Positions 36,342 to 45,775 of a DNA stretch of 64,000 nucleotides are shown piece by piece. Position 1 is the first letter of the stretch. Every line of letters begins with the position of its first letter. The stretch covers positions 11,672,001-11,736,000 of the forward strand of contig NC_133526.1 of assembly GCF_048544455.1 (NCBI RefSeq), written 5' to 3'. Under the pieces are notes generated by a model. It was not told where the DNA came from. It worked only from the letters and a program-made list of their open reading frames with translations, and did no database searches. Made by a program: the position numbers and the translations under genes. This DNA is from Silene latifolia (taxonomy: Eukaryota > Streptophyta > Magnoliopsida > Caryophyllales > Caryophyllaceae).

Positions 36342-37049
36342 TGCACAACAGCAGGAAAAGGCAGGGAATATGGGACCAAATTTTGAGGGGGGGAAAAAGA
36401 AATAAAATTCAATAAATACAGATAATGTCATAAAAATCGAAATTTAAACCAAAAATTAAGAAAAGCCACGACGATTTCAAAAGACAGCTGATGATAGACA
36501 CAGGAAACAAAGATTAAACTAAAAAAAACATTAGAAAAACATAGTATAATTAACTATAAAATAGGGAGTAATAAATTAAGTTAAGAAGTGGATGATATAT
36601 ACATACTCACGCACGACTGAAAGCTCTGGAGCTAATGTGTGTCACTTTATAGACAGCAATTTGATCTATTGTTTATTTGATTAATCAGAGGAAAATTCAT
36701 AAAATATGAGGTAAGTCAAATAAACAAATAAGTGAGCCAAGAAAACAGATTAAAAATTACAGGAGGTTAGTGGGCATTAATTAACTACTCCACCATTTTA
36801 GGAGTAGTACGTATTTAAAATAAATGGGAAGGAAAGTTTGAATGAAAGTCAGGAGTACCCAGTATTCCAGTAACACAATGTCCCTGGATTTTCCTGAGTT
36901 CTGTCATCAACCTCTGTATTTTAATACTACATTGCTGAATTCTGTGATCAGGCTGTTTCGATAGCAAAAGTGAAAAATATCCCTCCAAATCCCTTCCCTC
37001 CATGTTTATCATACAGTGATGCCCTGTTAATCCAAAACAGGGATTTTCG
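36342..37049. other. Upstream region of the DUF547 gene
   Basis: This presumably carries its leader and promoter on the minus strand. It is A-rich near 36430-36560. A 65-codon minus-strand frame at 36815-37012 has no recognisable domain. No TATA box was assigned. Confidence 0.4.
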
Positions 37050-37440
37050 ATCCCTGTTTACTAATTCCACATCAACAGATGGCATAAGCTGATTTTCATA
37101 AGATCTTCAATCTTGATCAAAGGTATTCAACAATGAATCCCTATCTATATATGGTTGTAACTTGTTAAGTATATCTTCATCCCACAAAAACTCCAGTCCC
37201 TCAGAAATACTTGTTTTATGCAGATGATTGTAACTCTTGATTACACTTGCACCGCTGGCCATAGCTCCAACAGGTGTTTTCTGCTACCTTTAAGCCTTCT
37301 TGTCACAGAGACCAACAACAACATTACCCCATGCCTCAAAGGCTCCCGCAAATTGTGAAACGCCCAACATAAAGCATGACACAGAGAAACACAAGTTCAC
37401 AAATAGCACAATATCATCACAGCAACTCCAACAATTTTGC
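37050..37440 (-). pseudogene. Duplicated genomic fragment of PRMT3
   Basis: The segment matches PRMT3 exon 2 and the intron before it, 56540-56900, in the same orientation. Shared words include CAACAGATGGCAT, ATCTTGATCAAAG, CATATATGGTT, ATACTTGTTT and ATGCAGATGATT. Similarity passes the exon acceptor into the intron (TTGTCACAG, AAAGCAT, GAAACACAA), so it was copied from genomic DNA and not from spliced RNA. Small indels and substitutions break the reading frame. A (TTG)n retroelement end is inserted at 37311-37355. Confidence 0.75.
37311..37355 (-). mobile_element. (TTG)n-tailed retroelement end inside the PRMT3 fragment
   Basis: CAACAACAACATTACCCCAT followed by GCCTCAAAGGCTCCCGCAAA is the inverted 3' end seen at 15480-15571. 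It interrupts the match to PRMT3. A SINE-head-like stretch with ACCCTGGTCATGAG lies further right at 37585-37640. Confidence 0.55.
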
Positions 37441-37706
37441 AGCTTCACAATCACAGAACAATTTTTTTGCCGGTGTAAAGGTAGCACAAGGACAGTTTTT
37501 ATGCTGACAGCTTCCGTATCGAGATCATGATCACAACCCACACTCTCTTTTTTCCTTGCTAACAAAGGTATGCTGATAGGCATAGAACCCTGGTCATGAG
37601 TCATGAGTACCATCTCTCAATGACTTTACCAGTAAGTTAATTGTTGTGTGCTACCTCTCTCGTTTATATGACTATATCAATCACATTATGGTTGAGCCAA
37701 GAAAGA

Positions 37707-40010
37707 TTAACCAATTTCACAAGTTTTAAACCTGTCTACGTTATCCGTCCAACTATATCCTCCATCCTTATTTAAATCATTGGTATCCATAAGCTCTCTA
37801 ATAGCCCTCGCTTCTTCCCACCTCCCCTCTGAAGAATAGATATTGCCCAAAAGCACATAAGGTGTACAACTTCTTGGATTCAGGGAGAAGAGTTTTTCTG
37901 CAGCTCGTTTGGCCACAAAAATGTCGCTGTAAACTCTACACGAACTCAGCAAAATCTCCCAGATAACAGGATCATCCTTACATGGCAATCTCATGATTAG
38001 CATTTCAGCTTCATGTAATCTCCCAGCTCTACCCAAAGCATCAATGATACATGTATAATGATCTAAACTTGGCTTGATTTTGTGCTTTGGAAGCATTGAC
38101 TCGAAGATTTTTATCCCTTCATCAACTAAACCGGAATGGCTACAAGCTGTTAAAATAACTACAAAAGTTATATTATCTGGCTCTTCTCCTGCACTAATCA
38201 TACACGAGTACAGACGCGCTGCCACGTTACCATATCCATTTTGTGCATACCCATGTATCATCTCATTCCAAACGACGACATTTTTCACAGGCATTGCATC
38301 AAATACATCCTGAGCCCCCGATACGTTACCACATTTACAGTACATATCAATCAGAGCACTTCCTACATATATATCATTTATGAATCCAAACTTCACTATT
38401 TGAGCGTGGAGTTGTTTACCTTGAGATGGAAAGGACTGTTTGGCACAGCAACTTACCATAGTGGCATAAGAGAATTGGGTAGGGCGTATATCTCGTCTTC
38501 TCATCGTATCAAAGAAATCAAATGCCTCCTTTTCTCTAGAATTAGCAGAAAATCCAGCCAGGATAGCATTCCAGCAAACAATATCCACTAACGGCAGTTG
38601 ATCAAATATATACTTTGCAATATCCATCTTCCCACTCTTGGAATACAAAGTGATAAGACTGCTGCCAACATAGATATCATTATTAACCGTTGCCTTAAGT
38701 GAGACAGCATGGACTTGATTTCCACCTTCCAGAAACCCCATCTCAATGCACGAGGTTAGCACAATAGCCAGTGTGGTACTATCAGGCTTTACATTTTGCA
38801 ACTGCATCTTCCTGAAAAGCATGATTGCCTCTTCATTTTTTTCAATCTGTGAATACCCGGAAATCATAGCATTCCACGAGCTTATAGTTGGGTTAGCCAT
38901 TGTATCAAATAATCGACGGCCAAGTCTAAGATCACCAGATTTGGCACATGATGCCATCATATTGATTAAAGTCACCTCATCTGGCTGGTAACCAGATGAC
39001 ATCATTTTCTCCATAGTCTCCATGGCTTTGTCACACTTGCTAATTCTGCCATATCCAGCTATCATAATATTCCACGAAACGACACTTGGTTTGGATAGAT
39101 TTTGAAATATAATATTAGCACTATCCATGTCGCCAGCCTTGGTATACATATCAAGCAAAGAGTTAACGAAATAAAAATCATTTCCAAATCCAAGTTTGAC
39201 AGAAAGACCATGCACTAATCTGCCATGTACTTTATATGGCAAGCCATCATCCTCCCCTCTAGCACAAGTATTAACAATGCTAGACAACGATACCGAATCT
39301 ATGCAAACTCGAGTCCTATGCATCAACTTAAACACTCCCAACGCCTCTTCAATTCTTCGACCCTCCACCAACCCACCCATCAATGCTGTGAAAGACACCT
39401 CATTAGGCTCCGGCAACTCTTTAAATGCACGAATACCCTCACCTACACATCTACATTTACAGTACAACGTAAGCAAAGCATTCCCGACAAACATATTCTT
39501 GTCAACCCCAACCTTAATCGCGAGACCATGACACAACCTCCCTAACTCAACCTCCAATAACACGCTACAAGCACGGAAAACGCTAGCCAACGTAAAGCGG
39601 GTAGGCACGAAACCTTCTGAAACCATCATCACATACATATCCAACGCCTTACCGTGATCACCAACCTTAACAAAGGCGCTAATCATATTATTCCAGGACA
39701 TCACATTTCGGTCAGGCATTTCATCAAACAACTTGTGCGCATCAAACAACTTGTTAGCCATACATAACCCACTAAGCATAGAGTTCCAAGAAAAGATATT
39801 TCTTTGAGGCATTTCATCAAACACACGGCGTGCAGAAATGGGGTCATTACATTTAAAGTAAAAATCAATGAAACGGTTAAAAAGGTAAGTATTTGATGGT
39901 ATGGAAGAACGAATAATATGGCCATGAAGAAGCTTCCCAAGTTTATGCGATTTATGAACAATGCATGATTCCAGTAAGTTTGCTATCAAATCAATGTGTT
40001 GCCGAAACAT
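37707..40010 (-). CDS. PLS-class pentatricopeptide repeat protein
   Basis: The protein has 767 residues in a single uninterrupted exon. PPR proteins of this class bind organellar RNA, usually for C-to-U editing or processing, and most act in mitochondria or plastids. Tandem repeats run from about residue 40 to 690; examples are VVSWNIMIAGYGRISKCDKA, ISSWNAMISGYSQIEKNEEA and VVVWNEMIHGYAQNGYGNVA. The C-terminus has an E-type extension (WEILLSSCRVYSDIFVAKRA) and no DYW domain. The order of repeats and the end resemble Arabidopsis At4g20770 as I recall it. The N-terminus is short, so targeting is not obvious. The start at 40010 is the first Met and precedes the repeats closely. It is divergent from PIG-M, with about 1.3 kb between the starts. 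Confidence 0.93.
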   Translation of the reverse strand: MFRQHIDLIANLLESCIVHKSHKLGKLLHGHIIRSSIPSNTYLFNRFIDFYFKCNDPISARRVFDEMPQRNIFSWNSMLSGLCMANKLFDAHKLFDEMPDRNVMSWNNMISAFVKVGDHGKALDMYVMMVSEGFVPTRFTLASVFRACSVLLEVELGRLCHGLAIKVGVDKNMFVGNALLTLYCKCRCVGEGIRAFKELPEPNEVSFTALMGGLVEGRRIEEALGVFKLMHRTRVCIDSVSLSSIVNTCARGEDDGLPYKVHGRLVHGLSVKLGFGNDFYFVNSLLDMYTKAGDMDSANIIFQNLSKPSVVSWNIMIAGYGRISKCDKAMETMEKMMSSGYQPDEVTLINMMASCAKSGDLRLGRRLFDTMANPTISSWNAMISGYSQIEKNEEAIMLFRKMQLQNVKPDSTTLAIVLTSCIEMGFLEGGNQVHAVSLKATVNNDIYVGSSLITLYSKSGKMDIAKYIFDQLPLVDIVCWNAILAGFSANSREKEAFDFFDTMRRRDIRPTQFSYATMVSCCAKQSFPSQGKQLHAQIVKFGFINDIYVGSALIDMYCKCGNVSGAQDVFDAMPVKNVVVWNEMIHGYAQNGYGNVAARLYSCMISAGEEPDNITFVVILTACSHSGLVDEGIKIFESMLPKHKIKPSLDHYTCIIDALGRAGRLHEAEMLIMRLPCKDDPVIWEILLSSCRVYSDIFVAKRAAEKLFSLNPRSCTPYVLLGNIYSSEGRWEEARAIRELMDTNDLNKDGGYSWTDNVDRFKTCEIG

Positions 40011-40313
40011 AATGATTTATAAAGAGTAAACTAGTTTTTTTAAAAACAGGAGGAAGGGGTATTTAGGTAACACAAATTGTTATATAGACGGAGGTATGTC
40101 TTAAACCTTAAGACGGGTCAAATACATACCAAATTACACGGGTTTTCACAAGATTGATCCGTTCTGAATTCCAGTGCAGACTACTCCTTGTTGAGATCAG
40201 ATCGGTTATTACCAGATTCAGCATCAACAACAACAACAATAACAACTGCACTGCCTTAACTTTTTTCGCTGTAAGTTCCGCACTTGACTGCAATATTTGA
40301 TCTAATCATACTA

Positions 40314-40521
40314 CTCCCTCTGTCCCGGTCATTTGTTGTCCTATTCCATTTTAGGGTGTCTCAGTTAATTGTTGTTCTTTCTATTTTAAGAATGAACTTG
40401 ATGAGCAATTTGATCATTCACACTCATTTTGATCCACTTGTAATTTAGTAATTGACCCCCTCCTCTTTCGTTGGTGTTTGTGACAAAAACAAAGGACAAT
40501 AATTGACCGGGACGGAGGGAA
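40314..40521. mobile_element. Stowaway MITE
   Basis: The ends CTCCCTCTGTCCCGGTCATT and inverted TTCCCTCCGTCCCGGTCAAT lie in TA flanks. Same subfamily as 10534-10741 and 31005-31226. Confidence 0.85.
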
Positions 40522-40874
40522 TATTTCGTTGCAATTTGGAAATGTCAGCTCTTCACTTTCTTTAATTCTTTGGATAATTCCATCATTTTAGAATCAACAT
40601 ATGTTTCTTGATTCATGTTTTACATATTGCTCATCTCTTGTTGTCTGCATTTTAATTAAGATTTCCCCATACTATTTAGAATTGCTCTATTTGGAAATGC
40701 AAAACGGGATTAAGAAATCACAGTCGATAATGTTCGATATTTTAATTTAGAATGGGATTTTACTGTGGCTTGTTCAATGGCGGAATCAAGATTTGAAGTA
40801 ATGCAATATAACCTAATCTAGAAAAATAATCCATAAACGTGAGGAAGCACATTAGTCAAGTAATGTAAGGAGAC

Positions 40875-41118
40875 TTTTTTTTTTTTGTTACGAAGAAACT
40901 CGTAGCCGCTAACTTTGGTGCGCACTGGGTAAACCCTCGGGTATATGTGGTAGCCGCAAACCACGTATACCACGTAAGCCACCCAAGGATGACAGGCTCG
41001 AAGTCTATAAGGCATGGACTCGGGCCAAGAATGCTCCACAAGATTTGCTCTTGGGGAGGCTTGAACCTGGGTCTCTGTGAATTTCACCGAAGTTTTAACC
41101 ATTAGACTCCACCCTTGC
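40875..41118 (-). mobile_element. tRNA-derived SINE, full length
   Basis: On the minus strand it starts near 41118 with GGGTGGAGTCTAATGGTTAA (A-box-like) and GGTTCAAGCC (B-box-like). A body of about 180 bases ends in a run of 12 A at 40886-40875. A diverged head of the same family lies at 47838-47910. It sits about 210 bp upstream of the PIG-M start codon. Confidence 0.75.
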
Positions 41119-41326
41119 AGGCAAAGACTCGATATAGTTTATTTTGAAACGAATGTCGTGGCAAGTTCATTTTCCTTTGCTATATAGGACTATAGGAGTG
41201 CAATCGGCTTTTTCTCTCTATGCGGGGGTTGGTTTCAGATATGATTCACTGTATTTAGAGACATGCTACTGTTGCTGATGTATGGCAACTTCCATTGACT
41301 AGCTTTCCATTTATATCGCAGCGATA

Positions 41327-43969
41327 ATGATTACTTTCCGCAGAGTGCTAGTATTTTCGACAGCCTTACGTGTGGCCTTGATCATTTATGGAGACTGGCA
41401 AGACTCTCATATGGAGGTTAGATATACTGATGTTGATTATCTCGTCTTCTCTGATGCTGCTGCTTTGGTGTCCAAGGGAGACTCTCCCTTCAAGAGAACC
41501 ACATATCGATACTCTCCATTGCTTGCCTTCCTACTCATACCAAATGTTATCTTCCATCCCTCTTGGGGGAAATATCTTTTCTCGGCTTCAGGTTTATACA
41601 ATCTCACTTCATCATCTCTCCTTTACTTCCTCTACTTTTATCAATCAGCCAATTTTTTTCAGGCGAGACTTCAGTGTCAATGTCATTTACTCTACTCTCA
41701 TTTTGTTTTATACTTTCAGCTTTATGGAAAATGTAAGGTCCATGCCTTCATTTTAAAGAGACTTAGTTTCTCTCTGTCTACCTTGCAGATCTGCTGGTTG
41801 GCTACTTGATTCGCACAATTTTGAAGCTCCGTGGGGTGCCGGATTCTAAGTGCTTGTACTCTGTAATGGCATGGCTCTTCAATCCATTTACGTTTACCAT
41901 TGGAACCCGCGGGAACTGTGAACCTATTGTTTGTGCAGCTATCTTGTGGATCATAACCTGTATCATGAAGGGTATAATCTACCTTTGCCATTTTCTATCT
42001 GTATTTAAAATGGGTAGTCTGTACTGTGGGCTGTCTTTTGTTGTCTTTGGCATTTGTCTTCTATATCGTCGCATTGATTTATGTCAACTTTACCATGCGT
42101 CCTCATCCATGAGAGCATCATGCCTCAGATTGATGCTTCCCTTGACCTGTAGGAACTTGTTTTTTTGAGCCTCATGTCCTCAGGGGTTAAAAAACTTAGA
42201 CGTATGTGGTTAAAATGTTCTTTCAAACACTCTCTTCTTGGTTGGTGCTATACTGCTATTATTGCCATACAATTGAAACTTGAGGCAATTTTAGGCAAGC
42301 TTTCTGAACATTTTACGTCGTTAAATTCTGTGTATTCCATTTTACAGGTCGAATGTATCAAGCAGCTATCTGGTATGGACTTATTGTCCACTTCAGGATA
42401 TATCCCATTATATATTCACTTCCCATCATATTAGTTGTTGATCCACGTTATATCCAATCTGGTCAGAAGCCTGAGCTTGTGAAATGGAGTTCTCATTCGG
42501 GAAATGCTACAAAAATATCAGATGGAATAGAGTTCAGGACATTATGGACTATAGTGGGAAGCTTTTTCTCACGCACAAGAATCCTATTTGCTTTAATTTC
42601 GGGTTCCATTTTCCTTACTTGCACTGCTGTTTTTTATTACTTGTATGGGTGGGAGTTTTTGCATGAAGCACTGCTATACCATCTCACTCGCGCTGATCCA
42701 AGGCACAATTTCTCTATATATTTCTACCACATTTACCTCCATTACCAACAAGACTTGTCAATTGCAGAAAAGCTCATCTCTTTCCTGCCACAGTTTACAC
42801 TGCAGCTGGTTTTGATAAAGAGCTTCGCCTTAGATCTCCCTTTCTGCTTTCTGGTGCAGACTGTGGCATTTGTAGCATTCAACAAGGTTTGTGCTGTGCA
42901 TCATGTTTCCTGGAAGCTAAGACATGCAATTACAACTAGTAATTCTAAGTAGACTTGGCAAACAGGCCATCCGGTTCAATATCTTGGCTATATTATGCAT
43001 CTTAGCTTGGTTACTCTTGGTATAGCCTATTTCGGCTCAATTGGTTTCTGGTCATGTGGTTGCAGACTTACAGGTCGGGTCATTTGGTCTGACTTGGGTC
43101 ATGTTTATTAATTTCAAATTAGTCACTTTGGGTCAATCTCAAATCTGGTCATTTTTGTCTGGTGCTCCGGGTTGGGACATTTCTGATGGCTAAATATCCG
43201 GTCTAACAAAGTTTAGGCTAGCTACGGATCAGATTAGGTCAATTTGGGTCATTGGTTAGGTTTAGTGTTTCCCAATATAATTATATGCACCACATATCAT
43301 TGTGGATTTAATTTTTTTCGTTTCCACACAGGTAATTAAGGCTCTGATAGATTTTACCTGGTTCATTCCGGAGCCTTAACTCTATTTCGGTTTTTAAAAA
43401 TCGTTTTAATCTTTTCTCTCGATTTAAATTTTAAGTTTTTATAAAAGAAAGACGGAATTCGATTTTAAAACCCCTAAGTTTATCTTGACTTTCCATTACA
43501 TTTTCGTTCTTCCTTTTTGTTTTTCATCTTCCCTTTTTTATTCGCATTTTGAGGCGTGCGTTCACCCATGGACGGTTCGAAAGGATGATTCATGTCAGCC
43601 GACCCCAAATCATTTTGGGATTAAGGCTCTGATGTTGTTGTTGTTTCCACGCAGGTAATTACAGCACAATATTTCGTGTGGTTCTTTTGCTTGCTACCTT
43701 TGGTACTGCCATGGAGCAAGATGAAACTGAAATGGGAAGGATTTTTCTGTATTTTGGGTTGGATGGGAACTCAACTTCACTGGCTAATGTGGGGCTACCT
43801 GCTAGAATTCAAAGGAAGGAATGTGTTCTTGCAGCTCTGGATTGCAAGCCTACTCTTTCTGTTTGCTAATTCAATTGTTCTTATTGCTATAGTTCGTCAT
43901 CATCGATACACCCCAATTTTTCAACGCCATAAAAGTCATAGTTCTGAGGAGCACTTGAAACTTAAGTAA
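41327..43969 (+). CDS. PIGM: GPI mannosyltransferase 1 (PIG-M)
   Basis: Adds the first alpha-1,4 mannose to GlcN-PI during GPI-anchor synthesis, using dolichol-phosphate mannose in the ER lumen. The Arabidopsis counterpart is PEANUT1. Coding exons: 41327-41591, 41789-41971, 42348-42886, 43655-43969, total 1,302 nt, 433 residues. Visible features are a first membrane helix, the lumenal DxD motif at D35/D37 ([12 protein letters not shown]), [40 protein letters not shown], many further hydrophobic segments and a Lys/His-rich cytosolic tail. The length fits the family. Intron 3 carries a retroelement whose target-site duplication copied the exon 4 acceptor. Confidence 0.93.
43320..43661 (+). mobile_element. 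(TTG)n-tailed retroelement with 19 bp target duplication
   Basis: GTTTCCACACAGGTAATTA (43320-43338) and GTTTCCACGCAGGTAATTA (43643-43661) differ at one base and bracket a 304 bp insert. The insert ends TTAAGGCTCTGATGTTGTTG just before the second copy. The (TTG)n end and long direct repeats point to a SINE or 5'-truncated RTE-type LINE. The duplicated word contains the 3' splice site of PIG-M intron 3. Confidence 0.8.
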
Positions 43970-45775
43970 GTCCCAAAGATTAGCGCACCGGTAGATGTTG
44001 TATGAAATGGAGTTGAGATCTGGGTCGTCCATTTTGACACATGAAATATTCAAGCTCGAAGATCTTGGTTTAATGCCGTATCATTTTAGTTTTGGTGGAG
44101 AGAACATTCCTTGGGGAATTTCCCAACGGCCTTGGCGGCAGGGCAATAGTCATAGATCTCAAGTAGGTGTCTCTGATCCATTTCATCTGGTAGTACTGAG
44201 TTTGAGTTAGCTGGTAGTATTTACTCGAGTCAGTCCAGCAGTTAGCGGAATTGTAGCTAGAACATTTCCAAACCGAGTTTTGGTCAGGGCAGAAGCAAGA
44301 ATTAGGACTGTAGGTTTGGAAATTGGCTACAAATGGTGCAAGTGACTAGTCTGTCTTAACTCGGCCACCTTGAGTAGCCCAATCGTCTGCATTCCTGAGA
44401 CTAGCATATGCATTCATTGGTTGTGAGTCTGGGAAGTTGATTTCTGAGTCATTGGTTGTCATGCAATTCCGGTAACTTTGAATGATTTTGTAAATGGTTG
44501 ACGTTTTTTGTGTTAATCTGATTCAATGACAATTTCTACTAGAGTGTAACCCTGTGATAAGGGTTCGACCATAAAATTACACTACTTTATTTTTAATATA
44601 TATATACAGATTGAGCATCGAGTCTCGAGAGATCATGTAGTACCATGTACCAAGAATACAAAGGCTACGATCCCTCATAGGCTCCGAGTTATGGAATTGG
44701 CAGGGTTAAGACGAATAGGACATACACGACTTCCATGTCTGTTTTTAAACAGCTAGTCTTGCTATAGACAGATATATCCGTCTACAGCTAAAGACGCGTC
44801 AAATAGCTTGAAAGTGGTGACATTTTTAGGCCCCAACACCCCACTTGTTGCTTGTCCTATTAGGAATGTGGTATTGTATTTGACCCGTCTTTAGTTATTG
44901 ACGGATATATACCGTCTATAATGAGATTTTATGGTTTTTAAAATATGAAGAGACTATTCATAACTTGTCCTTAATAAAAATTGTGTTGAGAATTGATCAT
45001 GCAAGTATGCATGGACTTACCTCCGGATTTATCCAACTTGAGTGCGACATTGTCTGAGCCGGTCACTTGTATGTGCTATCGGATTTAACCAATGATGTTT
45101 GGAATACGCTTGCTAAAGCAATGATAGCTCGCTCCGAAAAAAACAACCTTAATGGTACTCCTTATCTCAAAACTCTAATTAAAATGACAATTCTCTCTGT
45201 TTCTTTTCGCCGATTTGAGTCGAGTGTATGTAGAAAAATAAAGGGGTTTTGGTATTGATCTCTAATGGCTTTTTATATATAGCTCTCATTTCATGTATGT
45301 CTTCGTTGAAGCATGAACTGCTCAACAAGTACGTACATTCTTATTCGGACACGTATGTCTTGCGCTTAGGCAAGTACAAGGAGTCAAGGACCCATATCAG
45401 CTGAGCTACAACTACAACACATCATTAATTGATCCAGAAAGCGTCAAAACCGAGGGTCAAACCCCTGGAAACCTCGGCTATTGAGGGCCACGACAAATTT
45501 AAGCACATGAGACGGGGCAAAGGATGCCACCTGAGGTCCTTTAAAAGCACAAGTAACCTAAGGTCCTTCATTATTAGGAGAAAAACAGCAGGGAACAATG
45601 TACAAAGCACAAGTGCACAACTGTCAACCGTCTCTTGGTCTTTTTCGACATTAATAAAACCATAATACACACACAGCCCACACTGGAGCAACCATCACTA
45701 AAGTTAAGTCATAGTTCTCAAGTTGAGGTCAGCATAGTCTCGGCATTAGGTACTTAAAAACAGTAAAAGGTTACT
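43970..45775. other. 3' flank of PIG-M and of the cystatin gene
   Basis: The genes converge here. A TA-rich run lies at 44592-44608. A related pair of foldback motifs (TATATCCGTCTACAGCTAAA and inverted TCTATAATGAG-like ends) spans 44750-44935. Open frames at 45067 and 45429 show no domain. I see no gene. Confidence 0.45.
44750..44935. mobile_element. Foldback MITE, TCCGTC/GACGG family
   Basis: CTATAGACAGATATATCCGT near 44763 is answered by ACGGATATATACCGTCTATA near 44910. It is related in its ends to copies at 49545, 50871 and 60368 but has a different interior. Confidence 0.55.

Larger units (their letters stand above)
40011..41326. promoter_or_regulatory. Divergent intergenic region between the PPR gene and PIG-M
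   Basis: A foldback piece with TCTTAAACCTTAAGACGGGTC lies at 40083-40135. A Stowaway (40314-40521) and a full-length SINE (40875-41118) occupy much of the rest. A (CAA)n tract near 40222 may be another retroelement tail. Both promoters must lie within or beside these insertions. No core motif was assigned. Confidence 0.5.

Noticed and set aside
39196-39545. Two plus-strand frames of about 110 codons antisense to the PPR gene
   Set aside because: They mirror the PPR repeats on the coding strand, overlap each other in different frames and show no domain of their own.
45067-45691. Small genes between PIG-M and cystatin
   Set aside because: The frames are short, on both strands and without domains, and the region is the 3' flank of both genes.
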